From: a virus
DNA: 64,000 nt
Reading direction: 5' to 3' (one strand)
Virus record (IMG/VR): IMGVR_UViG_3300049893_000899
Coordinates: 31,356-95,355 of that record
Part shown: piece by piece, positions 23,901 to 35,100 of the stretch
How positions within the stretch are numbered: position 1 is the first letter of the stretch
Layout: each line of letters opens with the position of its first letter
Notes under the pieces: model-generated
The model's database searches: none
Seen by the model: only the letters and a program-made list of their open reading frames with translations
Told to the model about the DNA's origin: nothing
Made by a program: the position numbers and the translations under genes

Positions 23901-26900
23901 AGTCTGTTTATGATATCTTTTTGCAAGTAAACGGTTGATTATATTTTCAAGAGAAGTCATATTTTCTTCGCTTGTTTCAACGTTAGTTTTTGTTCCTTCA
24001 AAGTCAATAACACCAGCATCAAGACCTATAGTTTTATTTATTAAATCACTAAGCTCAGCATAGCTAGGATTATCTGGCAAGGTAAGAGTGTCTTCTATAT
24101 TTTTAGTTGTGCTATTGTCCCCTGAAAGTCTTTTTACAATACCAACAATCTTTCTGTACTCCTCTTTTATTGTAGCCAATTCAGAATCAATCTTAGACTG
24201 TAATGCTGTATCTGGAATTCCACCATCTAATGAAGCTTGGATGTTTTTAAATCTCTTCAAAGAAGCAAAAATATCCCCAACATGAACACTTAAGTTAGCT
24301 ATTTCAACATCCTCAGTACTGCCTTTCGAAGCAAACTCAAGCTTAGGAGATATTTGTTTAGATATCAAATTAAACACACCAAGAATACTTATAGCCTTCT
24401 TAATCTGAGTAAGCTCGTCCCATCTTTCTTGTTGGTTTGCATGTTGAGCATAAAACTGCTCTAATGTCATTTTCCCTGGATTTGTTCCATCAATATCAAC
24501 ATCGTCAAGTATTTGTCTTAATGGGTCTCTAGTGATACTTGATATTAAGTCTGTTATTACTATGCTGTCATTATAAACGTCCATAGCCATTTCAACAAGT
24601 TGTCTCAAAACATAGAAGTCAGAAGCTTTACCAATCTCTGATCTTATCTGATCAATTGTTTCAACCATCTTGTTGATGTTTTGACTTCCGGAACTTGTGT
24701 CTATTCCAGACTTACTGGCAGCACTAACAGCTTCAGAAAGCATCTTGTTCAATCCATCCATAAATCCTTCAAGATCAACGTTTTCATCGTCTCTTATTGA
24801 GGCTATTAATGTATTAGTTGCTATATCTAAAGCTTCTTTCTTGTAGTTGTATTCAAAGTTACCAGCGTTATCAGACCCTTCATATCTTTCTTTAGCCTCT
24901 CTCATTGGTCCATCAGACTTAAAGTTAAATCTGTTTTCCATCACTTCATCTATATTGATGGTAGGCATATTATTGTATATGCTGCTATTAAGAACCTCGT
25001 TAGCCATTAAAGCAATAGCGTCATAGTCTAAACCAAGTTTCTTCTTGATGATATTGTAAACCTTGTTAACCCAGTTTCTTATTTTGCCAAATATAGATTC
25101 TTCAGCATTTTCAAATATCTCGGTACCTTTAAGACCTAAAGCAACTGCAAGAACTTCTTTTCTATGTAACTCAGAACCTTCTTTTAATTCAGGGTATCTA
25201 TCTGAAACTCTATCAGCTATATCTGTCTGCATAGCTTGGTCATACGCAGCCATTGCCTCAGAAGTATAAGCTCCACCAGATATATCAATGAATACGTGTG
25301 ATAACTCGTGTATAACTGTGTCTCTACTTAAATATTCCCTAGATCTAAGTTTTACAACAGGAAGTCCATCAACATAAGTAACTGATCCCCATGCTTTCAT
25401 ATTAGGGTCTATAATCACTTGATTAGCTCCCAACTTAGCCTCAAGAAGACCTATCTTTCTTGCTGTTCTTTTCTCGTCGTCTATCTTATCAAACTCAGAC
25501 ATCTTATTGTAATAGTCTTGATATTCATCTTGAACACTACCTGATTGATTCTTAAGAATAATATTGTCAATAAATTGATCAGCAAAGAAAATAGGACTTT
25601 CTTCTATCATTTTACCGGCAAGATCTAAAGCTGTACTATAACCAATTCTATTTAGAAACTTAATTGTTACAGGAATTACATTTGAAGAACCAGAAACTGG
25701 AGTTCTTCCAGTCATGAAATAATTCAATAGAACACCAATCTTAATTGGCATTGGAGCATCGTCAAATGATTCTGATATTTCATTAGATAAATCACTATGA
25801 ATTTCTCCTCTATTAAACTTTAGAGCTAATTTAAACTTGTCAGCAGGAGTCAGGTCTTCTAAATTATTTGAAGCCAATATAGCCGCTCTAGCTTCTTTAG
25901 ACGCTTCTCCTCCAGTTTTTGATATAGCTATAAGCCTATAAACATTCTGAACTTGTCTTCTTGTTCTTTCTTTTTCTCTATTCTTTTCGTAGTTCTTTTT
26001 TATTACTTGAATAACCTTGTTATCAGTATTAACATTTCCTTCAATAACAGCAACAAAGTCCTCTATCATTCTGTTGTTCTTATTTGAATCAGAAAACACT
26101 TTAGAAGCAAAGAACTTATTGTAGACATAAGAAGCCATCTCCTTCTCTACGTTTATTAATCCTCCAATACTTTTTATTGCACTGTAAAACTTTTTACGAT
26201 TAGCTATATTTTCTTTAGATGTGTCGTTTAAAATTGTAGAGATATATGTAGTTACTGTTTCGTTTGATACAATAGAAATTGAATTAAGAAGTACTGAAAG
26301 TTTTGCAAAAGAGTTTCTTAATGAACCTAAGTAAGTGTTGTTACTTAAATAGTTTTTGCTCATGTTTGCATTATTCTTGTATAGTCTATTTCTCAATTCA
26401 AAAGAACTTCTTTGAGAAAGTTTGTCGAACTTTAATTCAGTAGCTTGAGTTGATAGTTCTGAAGATAGAGAATTTAACTCATGATACATTTTTAACATAC
26501 TTATAATATAAGACATATTAATAGTTGTCATTGAGCCGGAATTAAAATCTTTTATGTCTTTAGCTAAAGAGTCAGCAGAAACATCAACTTTAACATATTT
26601 AAATTTCTTCATTTTAAAGTTATATTCTGCTGCTTTACTAAAAGCAGCCAAATCATTACCAGAAAAATCAATACCTTTTGAAGTTAAATATTGAATCATT
26701 CCATTTTCTCCATACTTACTATAAGCAAATATTACAGGATGATTTAAGTATAACATTGCTCTCATTGGATGAACTCCTGCTCTTATCATCGCAAATAACA
26801 TTCCAGAAGTAGTCTTATTTATATTAACATAAGAAAGGAATGGATCCTTTGCCATATCAACGAATCCATTAAGGAAAGAAGAGATAGCGTCAACAATAGA

Positions 26901-29900
26901 AACAGCAGTATTTTTAACTCTTTCTCTAGCGTAAGAAAGAACTTCAGTTTTTGCGTTTCCTTGATCTTGGCTAACATTGAACTTTGAAGCTATCATTGAA
27001 AGTATTGGATTCTGATATCCATAACCAATCTCAACCGCAGCCATATTCTGCTGGTTAGCAGTTGCTCCAATACCATCTTGTCCACCCATATTGTCACTTT
27101 TACTTCTAAGCTGAGTGATTGGGTTCATTATATCCAAGAACGACTTATTATTAATAGCATCTAAATCTCTTCCTTGAAGTTCTAATATGTCTTTAGTGTA
27201 ATCATCTTTTAACTCTGAAGCATCAACAGGCGCCATCTTATCTAAGTAAGCTTCAGTATTAGAGGAGTTAAGCATATTATACCAATGATTGAAAAGTTCA
27301 TCGTGCATCTGAGATATAACTCCAGCAGAACTTCCATCAGATTGGTTTGAGTTTCTTATTACGAATTTACCTTGTTTGTTCTTATAAACCTTTATAGATT
27401 TAAATATTAAGAACATCTTATCAATATCATAGTCAGAACCAGTCTTACCCGTTATTGATGGATATAATATTATACTATCTCCAAGATGCGGAGGAAGTAT
27501 ACCTACAATATCAAGGCTATCTATTGAAGATAGTTTTTGTGTAGGAATACGGTAACCTATAGCCTTATTGAAAACATCTTTATTGTTCTTCATTAAATCA
27601 GTTATCTCTTCATAAGACATCTTCTCTAATCCAGGGATGTTCTTGAAGAAACTCAAAGGAACTAAACACTCTCCAGCTTTTCCAGGAAGAGGGTGCATTA
27701 GCTTCGCGGAAGTTCTTCCATCTAAGAACATAATAGAAGACTTTTCTTCTTCACTCATAGAGTTAAGTCCAACAGGAGAAACCTGAACAGCAGAACCTCC
27801 AGGCATAGAAGGGTTAACAACCCCTTTCTGGAAAGAAGATATTACAGATGAAATTATTTGATAACTAGAAGGCCCAACTTCATCTAAGTTGAAAGGAGTT
27901 ATTTCGCTACTAGTTTTTTCTTTAATAAAATCAACAAGCTCTTTGTTGTTCTTTATTGCGTCTACCTTTAATAGTTTTCTTTTAATCCCTTCATTGAACT
28001 TCTTAACGTCTTTTATATTCCCACTATCAAAGTCCAACCCTAAGTTGTTCATAAACTCATAAGTAAGTCTTTCTGTTATTGCAGCTTCAATAGCATCAGT
28101 CTCTTCAAGGTATTTCTCTCCAGTATATTCAACTCCATTCTTGGTGTAGTAAACAAGTCCAGACTTAACGTTCTTCATAAGCTTTTTGAACTGAATCCCA
28201 ATAGAACGTAAAGATTTCCCCTCAGTAATCTTGTTTGGAGTAACTTGTTGCATACCGTGGTATCTATTCTCAAGTTCAATAGCAAACAAATCTTTACCAT
28301 TAATAGCCTCACTAAAGTCAATAGCTCCTTGTGATCCCATCTTAACAGCAGAATCAAATAAAACTTCATCAATACCATTCTTTTCCATATTCTCCAATAA
28401 AGAAGCTAATTCAGTTCCTTTATGGATAGCTGGGATTATTGGAATCATTGAATACTTAAGCATTGTAGGAACGGCAAGTAAGTGATTTAAAGATGCTGTT
28501 CCATCTTCATTAATGTTTGTTGTTCTTGAAGATATAGAATAATGGAAAGGCTTTTGAGGCCCAAACAAGTTTAATGCTTGTTGTTTTTCGTAGAAAGTAG
28601 GGACATGATTCTTGTCTTTAAGTTTCTCAACTAAAGTATTGTTAGATTCATCCCAATCTCCTTGACTTCTTCTGAAGTCAACATATCTATCTAATGTAAC
28701 AAATCCTTGCGCATCTGCTTCATTGTTTTTTAAATAAGGATTATATAACGCCTTGGCTTCAGCTTCAGACATTAACTTAGACTCAACGGCTGTTTTAACC
28801 AAGAAGCTATACAGCCCACCAGAATCTCTTTCTATGTCATTCAACACTGCAATTTTAAATGTAGGCTTGTTGAATATATAAGATTCTTTTGAAGGAGAAA
28901 CTAAAGCTTTATATCTTTTAACAATCTCTACAGCAGACTTAAAGAATCCTGGATGTATAGCGTTAGCATTAAACTGTCTCATATTTAAAGCTGTGTCGAT
29001 AAGAGTTACAGCTTCAAAGGCCACCATCCCACTCATATTTCTACTAGCTAAAGATCCGAAGTCAAACATCTCTTCTCGCATCTCTTTAACAGCAGAATCA
29101 ATTATGTCATTCACAACCTTATCTAATATAGCAGAATTACTCTTGTTGAATACATGCTTACCGTCTTTTGAGTCAAAGATAGCATTAACCTCTTCTTGAG
29201 AACTAAAGTCTAAATCAAGTATTGAAGAATTTTTATATTTTTTGTCGTAATGTTTAATTCCAATAAACTTAGTAAAAGGCATGTTTTTAGCAGCCTCATA
29301 AGCTTTGTATGCCTCTATTTCTGCCTCAAGGAACTTAATGATCTCCGTCTTAATAAATTCAGAGGCAAAAGCTCTTATGTTGCTTCCTGGATTCTTTCTT
29401 CTATAATCAACATACTCTGTTAAAGACACAGAATAGAATCTTTCAATGCCAGCATCAGCAGGTTGTAACATCCTCAAAGGATATATAATACTTCCTGTTG
29501 GATTTCCATTAACGTCAAACTTACCGTTAAACACAGGGCTTCTTAAAGCATTAATTTGTTCTTTGTAGTAAATTGAAACATCTTCAGTTATCGTGTTTTC
29601 TGAAGTATGCTTATTTTTTTCTTCACCTCTAGTCTTGATTATCTGAGAAAAGGAAAGTACTTTTTGAAAGAAACTCATTCCTCCTTTATAAGCAGAAGAA
29701 AATGCGTCTTCACTTATTCTTCCATATAGATTCAATATGTTTCCACCAGGCTTTCTTTTGTTTGCCCCATTCTTAACATCAGAAATAAATCTGTTTGATG
29801 AAGCTTCTTTGTTTATTGAGTAAACATTTTTACCTTCAGCTCCAATAGTATTTTCTTCATGTAAGCTACCAGAGATAATATCTTGTATTTGAGATATCTT

Positions 29901-32132
29901 CAACATAGCATCAATAGGAGATATTACATAGAAAGTATTCTTTAATACAGTCTCAGTTCTTGTAGCTACAGCGTTATAAAGTAAATCTTTTCCGTGATGT
30001 TGTGAACCGGCTTTATTGTAACAATTGTTTACATAAGCTGTAATTAAAGTAAACAATCTAACTGTTTCATCTGGAGTTTTCCCATATTCTTCAAAGAAGA
30101 AAGCTATTGCCTCTTTAGATAAGGAATCTTTCTTTCCTTGAGACAATAATTCATATATAGTATTTACAAGAGAGTTTTGAGCAAGCTTTAACCCAGCTCC
30201 ATCAACAAGAGATCTAGCATACACACTGTTTAAATAAGCTAACTCAGAAGGAACTACAAACGTGTCCTTCTCTTCTATAGAGTCGGTATGAGTCCCTTCT
30301 CCGTATCTCAACAACCTCTCTAATATACCTTTAGCTTTAGGGTCAAGATTTATTGTCCTAATTAAACTCTGTCTAAACTTTTCCTTAGTAGCATCAGGTC
30401 TTGGATTCATTAATCCAGAATAAACTATATCTCTAAACAGCTTTTTTCTTAATCCAGTAAAAGCCATTGCAAGCTCATTGATTTTCTCTTCAATAGAAGA
30501 TAAAGACGTTTCAGAGAATATTCTACTTTGTACTATTGTTTGAGATTGACCACTTCCAACCTTAACATCTTCAGTAGAAGCATCATACATATTAGACTTC
30601 ACGTTAGCAAAAGCATTAAAGAAAGAAGCCTTAAACATTTCAAGATACTCTTTCTCAGCTTTAGTTGAACCTTCTTTTTCAAGAAGGCCAACTATCTGGT
30701 TTAGTTCCGGCTTGATCTTCGCGTATCTCTTCAATGTAGCAACCATATCAGCGTATCTAGTAACTATTGTATACTCGACCTCGCCATCAACCTCTCTTGA
30801 AGACACCTTATTAGATGTTGATTCAAGAATACTATTTAATGTCTTCCACATCACTTTAAATGAATGTGTTTTAGGAAGACCTGTTCTTTTATCTATAACT
30901 ATATTACCTTCAATGTCTCTTTCAAAGATACTTGATAAGAAAGACTTAACGCTTGCATCAACACTATTAATCTGGCTAACAGTATTTGAAGCTTCAAGGT
31001 TATGAACCTTATTATCATAGCTTTCTTCATCATCTCCCTCTTCTTCTGTGCTAACCTCGTCCTCTTTAGGGTCGTTGTTTTTGTCTTCAAATACTTCAAC
31101 CCCAACAGAAGAAGTGTTAGATGTGATATCTGGCTCTTTCTCCTCTTCTCTAAAGACAACACCTTTTTCTTTAAGGTTGGCTTTAAGTAATGTTTTAAAC
31201 TTATCTTCTTGCTGAAGTAGAGCTATTAAATTATCTTTATATTGGTCAGTATAGTTTTCTTTCACATAAGAAACCATCTTGTCAAAAAGAGAATTTCCTT
31301 CTTCATGCCCAGAGAATAAATCAAGGAAGTCTTCCTCTAATCCTTTCTTGTTACTTTTAGCTACTTCACTATTCAACCCAAATTCATCAATTAATATTGT
31401 TGAAGCAGAATCAACATAAGCACTCATTAAAGAGTCGGAAATAGGTCTTCTTATATAAGAAACGCCATTCTCGTTTGCTATTGTAAAGCTGTTTTTAATT
31501 GTTTCTTCAAACTTAATTAAATCCTTCTTATCCTTAAAGTTATCTTTAAACGATTTGAAAGCATTATAAAAAGTATCATTACCAAGTCCAGACTCTCCTG
31601 TCTTTGTCCACTGAATAAAGTCATTGTATATTCCTATTGCAGCATTTAACTCAGAATAGAATAGATTTCCTTTTGACAGCTTATCAAAGCTATCAATAAA
31701 ACCATTTCTATCGTAGCCTAAAAACACCTCAGCAAAGTATAAGATGTTGTTGTGATCAGAAACAATATCAAATTCAGTATTCTTTGATATAGCGTCAATT
31801 AGATTGTTGAAGTTTCCTTCATTAGTAATGTATAGATTTATTATCGGATCTACAACAGACAAATCTAAATTAGGAAACTCTTCTTTTATTTTTGAAGAAA
31901 CAATAGAGTTACCGCTTTTTTTAAGCTCTTCAATACTTTTGAATACGTTTACATCTTTCTCGTTTACTGTATTGAAAAAGAAATTGTTTACTATATCTTC
32001 AGCAAATGGAGCTAATGAATGTTTTTCTCCTTTAGCTTCAGCATCATGGAAAGATGTTGTAGCTATTGTTTCTCCTTTAGCTCTTGCTATAACGCTAAAA
32101 GTTCTCGACGTATTTATTGGGCAACTAGACAT
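20946..32132 (-). CDS. Giant virion protein: single-chain RNA polymerase plus zincin-like metalloprotease, 3728 aa
   Basis: The metal-binding loop of a beta'-type RNA polymerase is seen as G-S-D1567-Y-D1569-I-D1571-K-M, preceded 39 residues upstream by R-I-P-T-Q-K-L-S-S, the counterpart of the beta' NRxPTLH segment. crAss-like phages such as phi14:2 encode a virion RNA polymerase with this kind of DxDxD loop. A second enzyme motif, V-I-H2275-E-L-S-H2279-V-F, is a zinc metalloprotease HExxH. The rest includes long helical regions and, near the C-terminus, a hydrophobic segment (GIFAGSFYGLYLLSSLVAPG). The protein is probably packaged and injected to transcribe early genes; the zincin may process virion or host proteins. 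The polymerase call is strong; the exact domain limits are not resolved. Confidence 0.85.
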   Translation of the reverse strand: MSSCPINTSRTFSVIARAKGETIATTSFHDAEAKGEKHSLAPFAEDIVNNFFFNTVNEKDVNVFKSIEELKKSGNSIVSSKIKEEFPNLDLSVVDPIINLYITNEGNFNNLIDAISKNTEFDIVSDHNNILYFAEVFLGYDRNGFIDSFDKLSKGNLFYSELNAAIGIYNDFIQWTKTGESGLGNDTFYNAFKSFKDNFKDKKDLIKFEETIKNSFTIANENGVSYIRRPISDSLMSAYVDSASTILIDEFGLNSEVAKSNKKGLEEDFLDLFSGHEEGNSLFDKMVSYVKENYTDQYKDNLIALLQQEDKFKTLLKANLKEKGVVFREEEKEPDITSNTSSVGVEVFEDKNNDPKEDEVSTEEEGDDEESYDNKVHNLEASNTVSQINSVDASVKSFLSSIFERDIEGNIVIDKRTGLPKTHSFKVMWKTLNSILESTSNKVSSREVDGEVEYTIVTRYADMVATLKRYAKIKPELNQIVGLLEKEGSTKAEKEYLEMFKASFFNAFANVKSNMYDASTEDVKVGSGQSQTIVQSRIFSETSLSSIEEKINELAMAFTGLRKKLFRDIVYSGLMNPRPDATKEKFRQSLIRTINLDPKAKGILERLLRYGEGTHTDSIEEKDTFVVPSELAYLNSVYARSLVDGAGLKLAQNSLVNTIYELLSQGKKDSLSKEAIAFFFEEYGKTPDETVRLFTLITAYVNNCYNKAGSQHHGKDLLYNAVATRTETVLKNTFYVISPIDAMLKISQIQDIISGSLHEENTIGAEGKNVYSINKEASSNRFISDVKNGANKRKPGGNILNLYGRISEDAFSSAYKGGMSFFQKVLSFSQIIKTRGEEKNKHTSENTITEDVSIYYKEQINALRSPVFNGKFDVNGNPTGSIIYPLRMLQPADAGIERFYSVSLTEYVDYRRKNPGSNIRAFASEFIKTEIIKFLEAEIEAYKAYEAAKNMPFTKFIGIKHYDKKYKNSSILDLDFSSQEEVNAIFDSKDGKHVFNKSNSAILDKVVNDIIDSAVKEMREEMFDFGSLASRNMSGMVAFEAVTLIDTALNMRQFNANAIHPGFFKSAVEIVKRYKALVSPSKESYIFNKPTFKIAVLNDIERDSGGLYSFLVKTAVESKLMSEAEAKALYNPYLKNNEADAQGFVTLDRYVDFRRSQGDWDESNNTLVEKLKDKNHVPTFYEKQQALNLFGPQKPFHYSISSRTTNINEDGTASLNHLLAVPTMLKYSMIPIIPAIHKGTELASLLENMEKNGIDEVLFDSAVKMGSQGAIDFSEAINGKDLFAIELENRYHGMQQVTPNKITEGKSLRSIGIQFKKLMKNVKSGLVYYTKNGVEYTGEKYLEETDAIEAAITERLTYEFMNNLGLDFDSGNIKDVKKFNEGIKRKLLKVDAIKNNKELVDFIKEKTSSEITPFNLDEVGPSSYQIISSVISSFQKGVVNPSMPGGSAVQVSPVGLNSMSEEEKSSIMFLDGRTSAKLMHPLPGKAGECLVPLSFFKNIPGLEKMSYEEITDLMKNNKDVFNKAIGYRIPTQKLSSIDSLDIVGILPPHLGDSIILYPSITGKTGSDYDIDKMFLIFKSIKVYKNKQGKFVIRNSNQSDGSSAGVISQMHDELFNHWYNMLNSSNTEAYLDKMAPVDASELKDDYTKDILELQGRDLDAINNKSFLDIMNPITQLRSKSDNMGGQDGIGATANQQNMAAVEIGYGYQNPILSMIASKFNVSQDQGNAKTEVLSYARERVKNTAVSIVDAISSFLNGFVDMAKDPFLSYVNINKTTSGMLFAMIRAGVHPMRAMLYLNHPVIFAYSKYGENGMIQYLTSKGIDFSGNDLAAFSKAAEYNFKMKKFKYVKVDVSADSLAKDIKDFNSGSMTTINMSYIISMLKMYHELNSLSSELSTQATELKFDKLSQRSSFELRNRLYKNNANMSKNYLSNNTYLGSLRNSFAKLSVLLNSISIVSNETVTTYISTILNDTSKENIANRKKFYSAIKSIGGLINVEKEMASYVYNKFFASKVFSDSNKNNRMIEDFVAVIEGNVNTDNKVIQVIKKNYEKNREKERTRRQVQNVYRLIAISKTGGEASKEARAAILASNNLEDLTPADKFKLALKFNRGEIHSDLSNEISESFDDAPMPIKIGVLLNYFMTGRTPVSGSSNVIPVTIKFLNRIGYSTALDLAGKMIEESPIFFADQFIDNIILKNQSGSVQDEYQDYYNKMSEFDKIDDEKRTARKIGLLEAKLGANQVIIDPNMKAWGSVTYVDGLPVVKLRSREYLSRDTVIHELSHVFIDISGGAYTSEAMAAYDQAMQTDIADRVSDRYPELKEGSELHRKEVLAVALGLKGTEIFENAEESIFGKIRNWVNKVYNIIKKKLGLDYDAIALMANEVLNSSIYNNMPTINIDEVMENRFNFKSDGPMREAKERYEGSDNAGNFEYNYKKEALDIATNTLIASIRDDENVDLEGFMDGLNKMLSEAVSAASKSGIDTSSGSQNINKMVETIDQIRSEIGKASDFYVLRQLVEMAMDVYNDSIVITDLISSITRDPLRQILDDVDIDGTNPGKMTLEQFYAQHANQQERWDELTQIKKAISILGVFNLISKQISPKLEFASKGSTEDVEIANLSVHVGDIFASLKRFKNIQASLDGGIPDTALQSKIDSELATIKEEYRKIVGIVKRLSGDNSTTKNIEDTLTLPDNPSYAELSDLINKTIGLDAGVIDFEGTKTNVETSEENMTSLENIINRLLAKRYHKQTLNDLSEALRSIERKISEANSSLEKSSKKVLAFTLAFEDRGHINVRMMQARDLFRKIKGGIGSFKDKAVRDNLINIGVQAFQKNKEKWLYERYNTIYKRLSEDERDISSLVLAFCDKKMINDSIITPFVAYLEKAKDNVRIKYQEEFRGKDNLASMYRDYVNKNGWNKTLGVNYEEVNEKFFYVQRVNDEDRLCLVSEYDWMRLEAERQRYIAIGMENYKKALEEYDLKAKQINDRFESGEYDKAQYREYMDLNEQQKKTIKSTYYVGKQIDIFKKENYEKDAKKTDGKGRLIPLPKYKSAKWAALTTEEKKIADGFEILLHKSNGYLEKGDMLINNELPFVGKTSHELYAEGKLKEGFKEGINESIKNQQSKDLDYVNDAEERASNEEAIVRRSTFNGEPIQRPPVKFRDKGIKIEDRSKDILSILMMNYHSAINFEEMSKAAFMGETLKALLREQNINIKEGGKKVITKYFNKAFNTKGNSQRLKAAESVFDEYVLGKRREDMQFGKGYSISKILGTITSISAKAKLNGNIEGGLVNATAGTVSSMIAFKANNLLDSNLIGEASTEYFKNIVDSMKNYSADDAMRTDKLTAITVFFNSRLNFNEAFVQDIMNDKTVRAFFGAAGHMPFAVGEHMISTVLTIAKLKGIRCIAENGEYLKADGTTTPEISEAVSLYDSIIFDEKSRRISISPKVFATTSNFTSRIMRNDKGEIDERSYNNMVSEIGLNISDLISNTQGYYGNRGLSEMDKKVAGPALMSLRKFLPRKMMMTFAGWQYALKDFDTLYNPETGEYDEDLINGNAFGDEAIMGMVTAEIIQIMEGYRKTEGSTAEKVLGGVKAAVGKNDDKVSEIIAYNASRLRWTGIFAGSFYGLYLLSSLVAPGGDDEEGGFIENIRFLSPYIALRVFNELTYFANPGELLRSFNNVSQSFGFISDLAKLAGDLFTGDIDKLPKDLGRIVSHDNYVRLFMDGHLKNKINGLENGNY

Positions 32133-32134
32133 TA

Positions 32135-35100
32135 TTAACAGTTCTTGTTTTTATGTTCATCTATTTTCTTTACAAATATATCAATATTTTCATTTGTAAA
32201 AACATCTACTTCATTATATTCTTCAATTAGTTTATTGTCGATATCGTCAACAGGCTTGATGTTATTAATATAATTGTTAATTTCATGAGCGTTCATAGCT
32301 AAATCTAAATCAACTCCATATATTTCAGAAACCTCCCCAGCAATGCTATAAATAGAGTTATTACTCTTTATGTTTTCAACTTTAACCAAGTTAGATCTAT
32401 TATAAGAAGAAGAAACAGAGAATACTGATTTATTGTTATCTCTTCTCTTGTGAGCTATCACGTGTGTAAATCCAGTTATATTTATAGGCTTAAAAGATTG
32501 ATTTCCAAGATTCAAAGTAAGAGCTTGTACCATTAATTGCTTTCTGTATTTATCAACCTCTCCAGCTATTTTTGTTGAAGTCTTGTAATCAACAATAGTT
32601 CCTTCTCCAGTATTCATGTCAATAGCAATTAAGTCTATTGTTCCTGCTGTCGTTTTTGAAGGATCGTTTGTAGCATTAAATGCGTAAGGAATCTCAGTTA
32701 AGAAATAATGGTTGCCAAATTCTCTTCTTAATATTTTTGCAAGCTTATACGCTTCATCTACAACTTGTCTCGATGAAACTTCCCACTTAACTTTAAGTAT
32801 AGAGTTATCGTTATTGTATTCAGAAGCTCTTTTTTGAAACTTCTTATCATCATATACTGAAACTTTTTTAGCTTCAAGAGATCCAGGGACATCTTCTTTC
32901 ATAAAGTATTCCATAGCATAGTGAAACAATGTACCGAAAGAACCATGTGCAGGATTAATGTTTTTCTCTTTATCATCCAATCTCTCTGTTATTGAAGCTT
33001 CAAACGTTCCAATTTCCTTCTTACTTACTTCATCTTCTAAGATACGATAGTATCTTTTAATTTCATCTGTTCCCTCAAATAGGTCTACAATAATCTTTTT
33101 GTTTTTAAGCTTGTTGAAAGTGTTTATAAACCCAGTAACAAAAACCTTATTTTTACTTTTATGTATATCAATCTTACTTGCGCTAGGAATATAAGTTTTC
33201 TTATTCTTCTTTAAAGAACCAATAAAATCAGTTATAAGCTTCTCAGATTTCTTTATTGATTCATCTGTTGAATCTATCTTCTTTAAGTCTTTATTGTAAT
33301 TAGAAAGCTCTGAATCGCTAAAAAACATTATCTTTTCTTTAATATCGTTAGGTTCAGTTACTCCTGACTTCTTTAACATTTGCAAAGTATCTGAATTCGA
33401 TCTCCCTGCATAGTAAACAGTATTAGGGATATTTCCAACGTCTTTACCTCTTATACCTATAACTATACCCTTGTCGTCTAACATACTTAAAAGATATTCG
33501 TTATCAAGCTCACTATATATGTTAGAGCTATTAAGGTTTGAAGGAGATACGTATTCACTTTTATTTCTTACAGGAAGTCTTTTAATGTCTGAACCTGGCT
33601 CTTGTGCTTTCTTACTATAAACAGAAACATTTCCATCAGCAAAAGGAGTTTCAATATATCCTTTACTTAAAACATAATTAACTACAGCCTGCTCAGAATA
33701 AGGGCCTTGAACGTAAGAACTTGAAGACTTGTTTACATACTGCGTACTATCTAATAGTATCGAAGCTCCAGCTTCAATAATCTTATCAATCTCACTTATT
33801 GTAGCGTCATACTTTTCTTTACTTTGACCTAAAGCATGATTGCCTCCTGAGTTAGAAACAAATACAACATCTTGTTTACTGTATGTTCCGGCATTGACAG
33901 GTATTCCTTGCTGAAGCGCTTTATGAGCATAGTAATAAGTAGATGATTTCCCTTTAGTGTTTCCATCTTCTTGGTAAAGCTCTCCGTATACTTCTTTGTT
34001 TTTTTCTTTTCCAAGATTACCAAAAGCAAACTTAGTAGCTCTTCCTGCTTTATAGTGGTCTTTACCACCTTTGTCCATTTTTATTGCAAATCCTACTTTA
34101 CCTTGAGGCGCATTCTGTTGTGGTTCCGCCCCAACGCCAGAGCCATCTTGTTTTTTGAACCTAGCTTTAAATGCTGCTTCATCACCCTTTATATCTCCAT
34201 CCTTACTATTAACTCTAAAGGTCCATTCTTTAGGAACATTAACCTCAGATTTAATTCCAAGTTTACTTGAAGCCTTAACCCCTGCTTCATCAAAACCAGT
34301 CTGACCTCCACTTACAACTTTCTCTATTTTGTTGTTTAATCTTGGAGATGTAAGTACGGCTTCAAGAAGATCGTAAGTAAACTTATCTATATCCTCTTGT
34401 TTATAATCAGTTAGGTCATATATACCATTCCCAGCTATATTCAGAGTCTTAGCATTAACTTCATTCAGTTTATCAACAATTTCATTAACAAGTTCTGGAG
34501 TTACATTCAAACCTTTTGTTGGTTTTATTCTTAAACTTCCTGTTTTACTATGAGAAACCTCTTGTTCTACATCTCCTATGTTTATAGGGATATATTGTTT
34601 ATCTTGACTAACAACTTCTTTGAATGTTAGTTTTTCTCCAGGAATAGAAAAATCTTTCCCTAAATGTATTGTAGCGTCATGCGATGCATTGTAAGCAGTC
34701 CTTTCAGGATAAGAATTGAAGTTGTTGTTAAATTGAATATCTCCATCAACGCTTCCTATTCCGCTTTGAGCGCCACTATTGATCCAATTATACTTATTAA
34801 TTAAATAGTCTAGCGCATTAGCGTGTGAAGCCTCTTTTAAGTTAGCATAATATTGAATCTTTCTACCTTTAAGCTCTCCTGATTTTAATTTACTTAAAAT
34901 CCATTCTCTTCTTTCTGGTTTAACATCTTTAAATTTGTCAGTAATCAACCAATCTATATAATTCCTTACAGATTCTTCTGTTGAATTTGTTTTAATCGTT
35001 CCAGATCTATCAAAAGAAGCCCAAGGATTTGAATAAGTTTCAACATCACTTCCATTTTCCATAGAATAAATTCTATCATTATCTACAGCTTCTTTAATGT

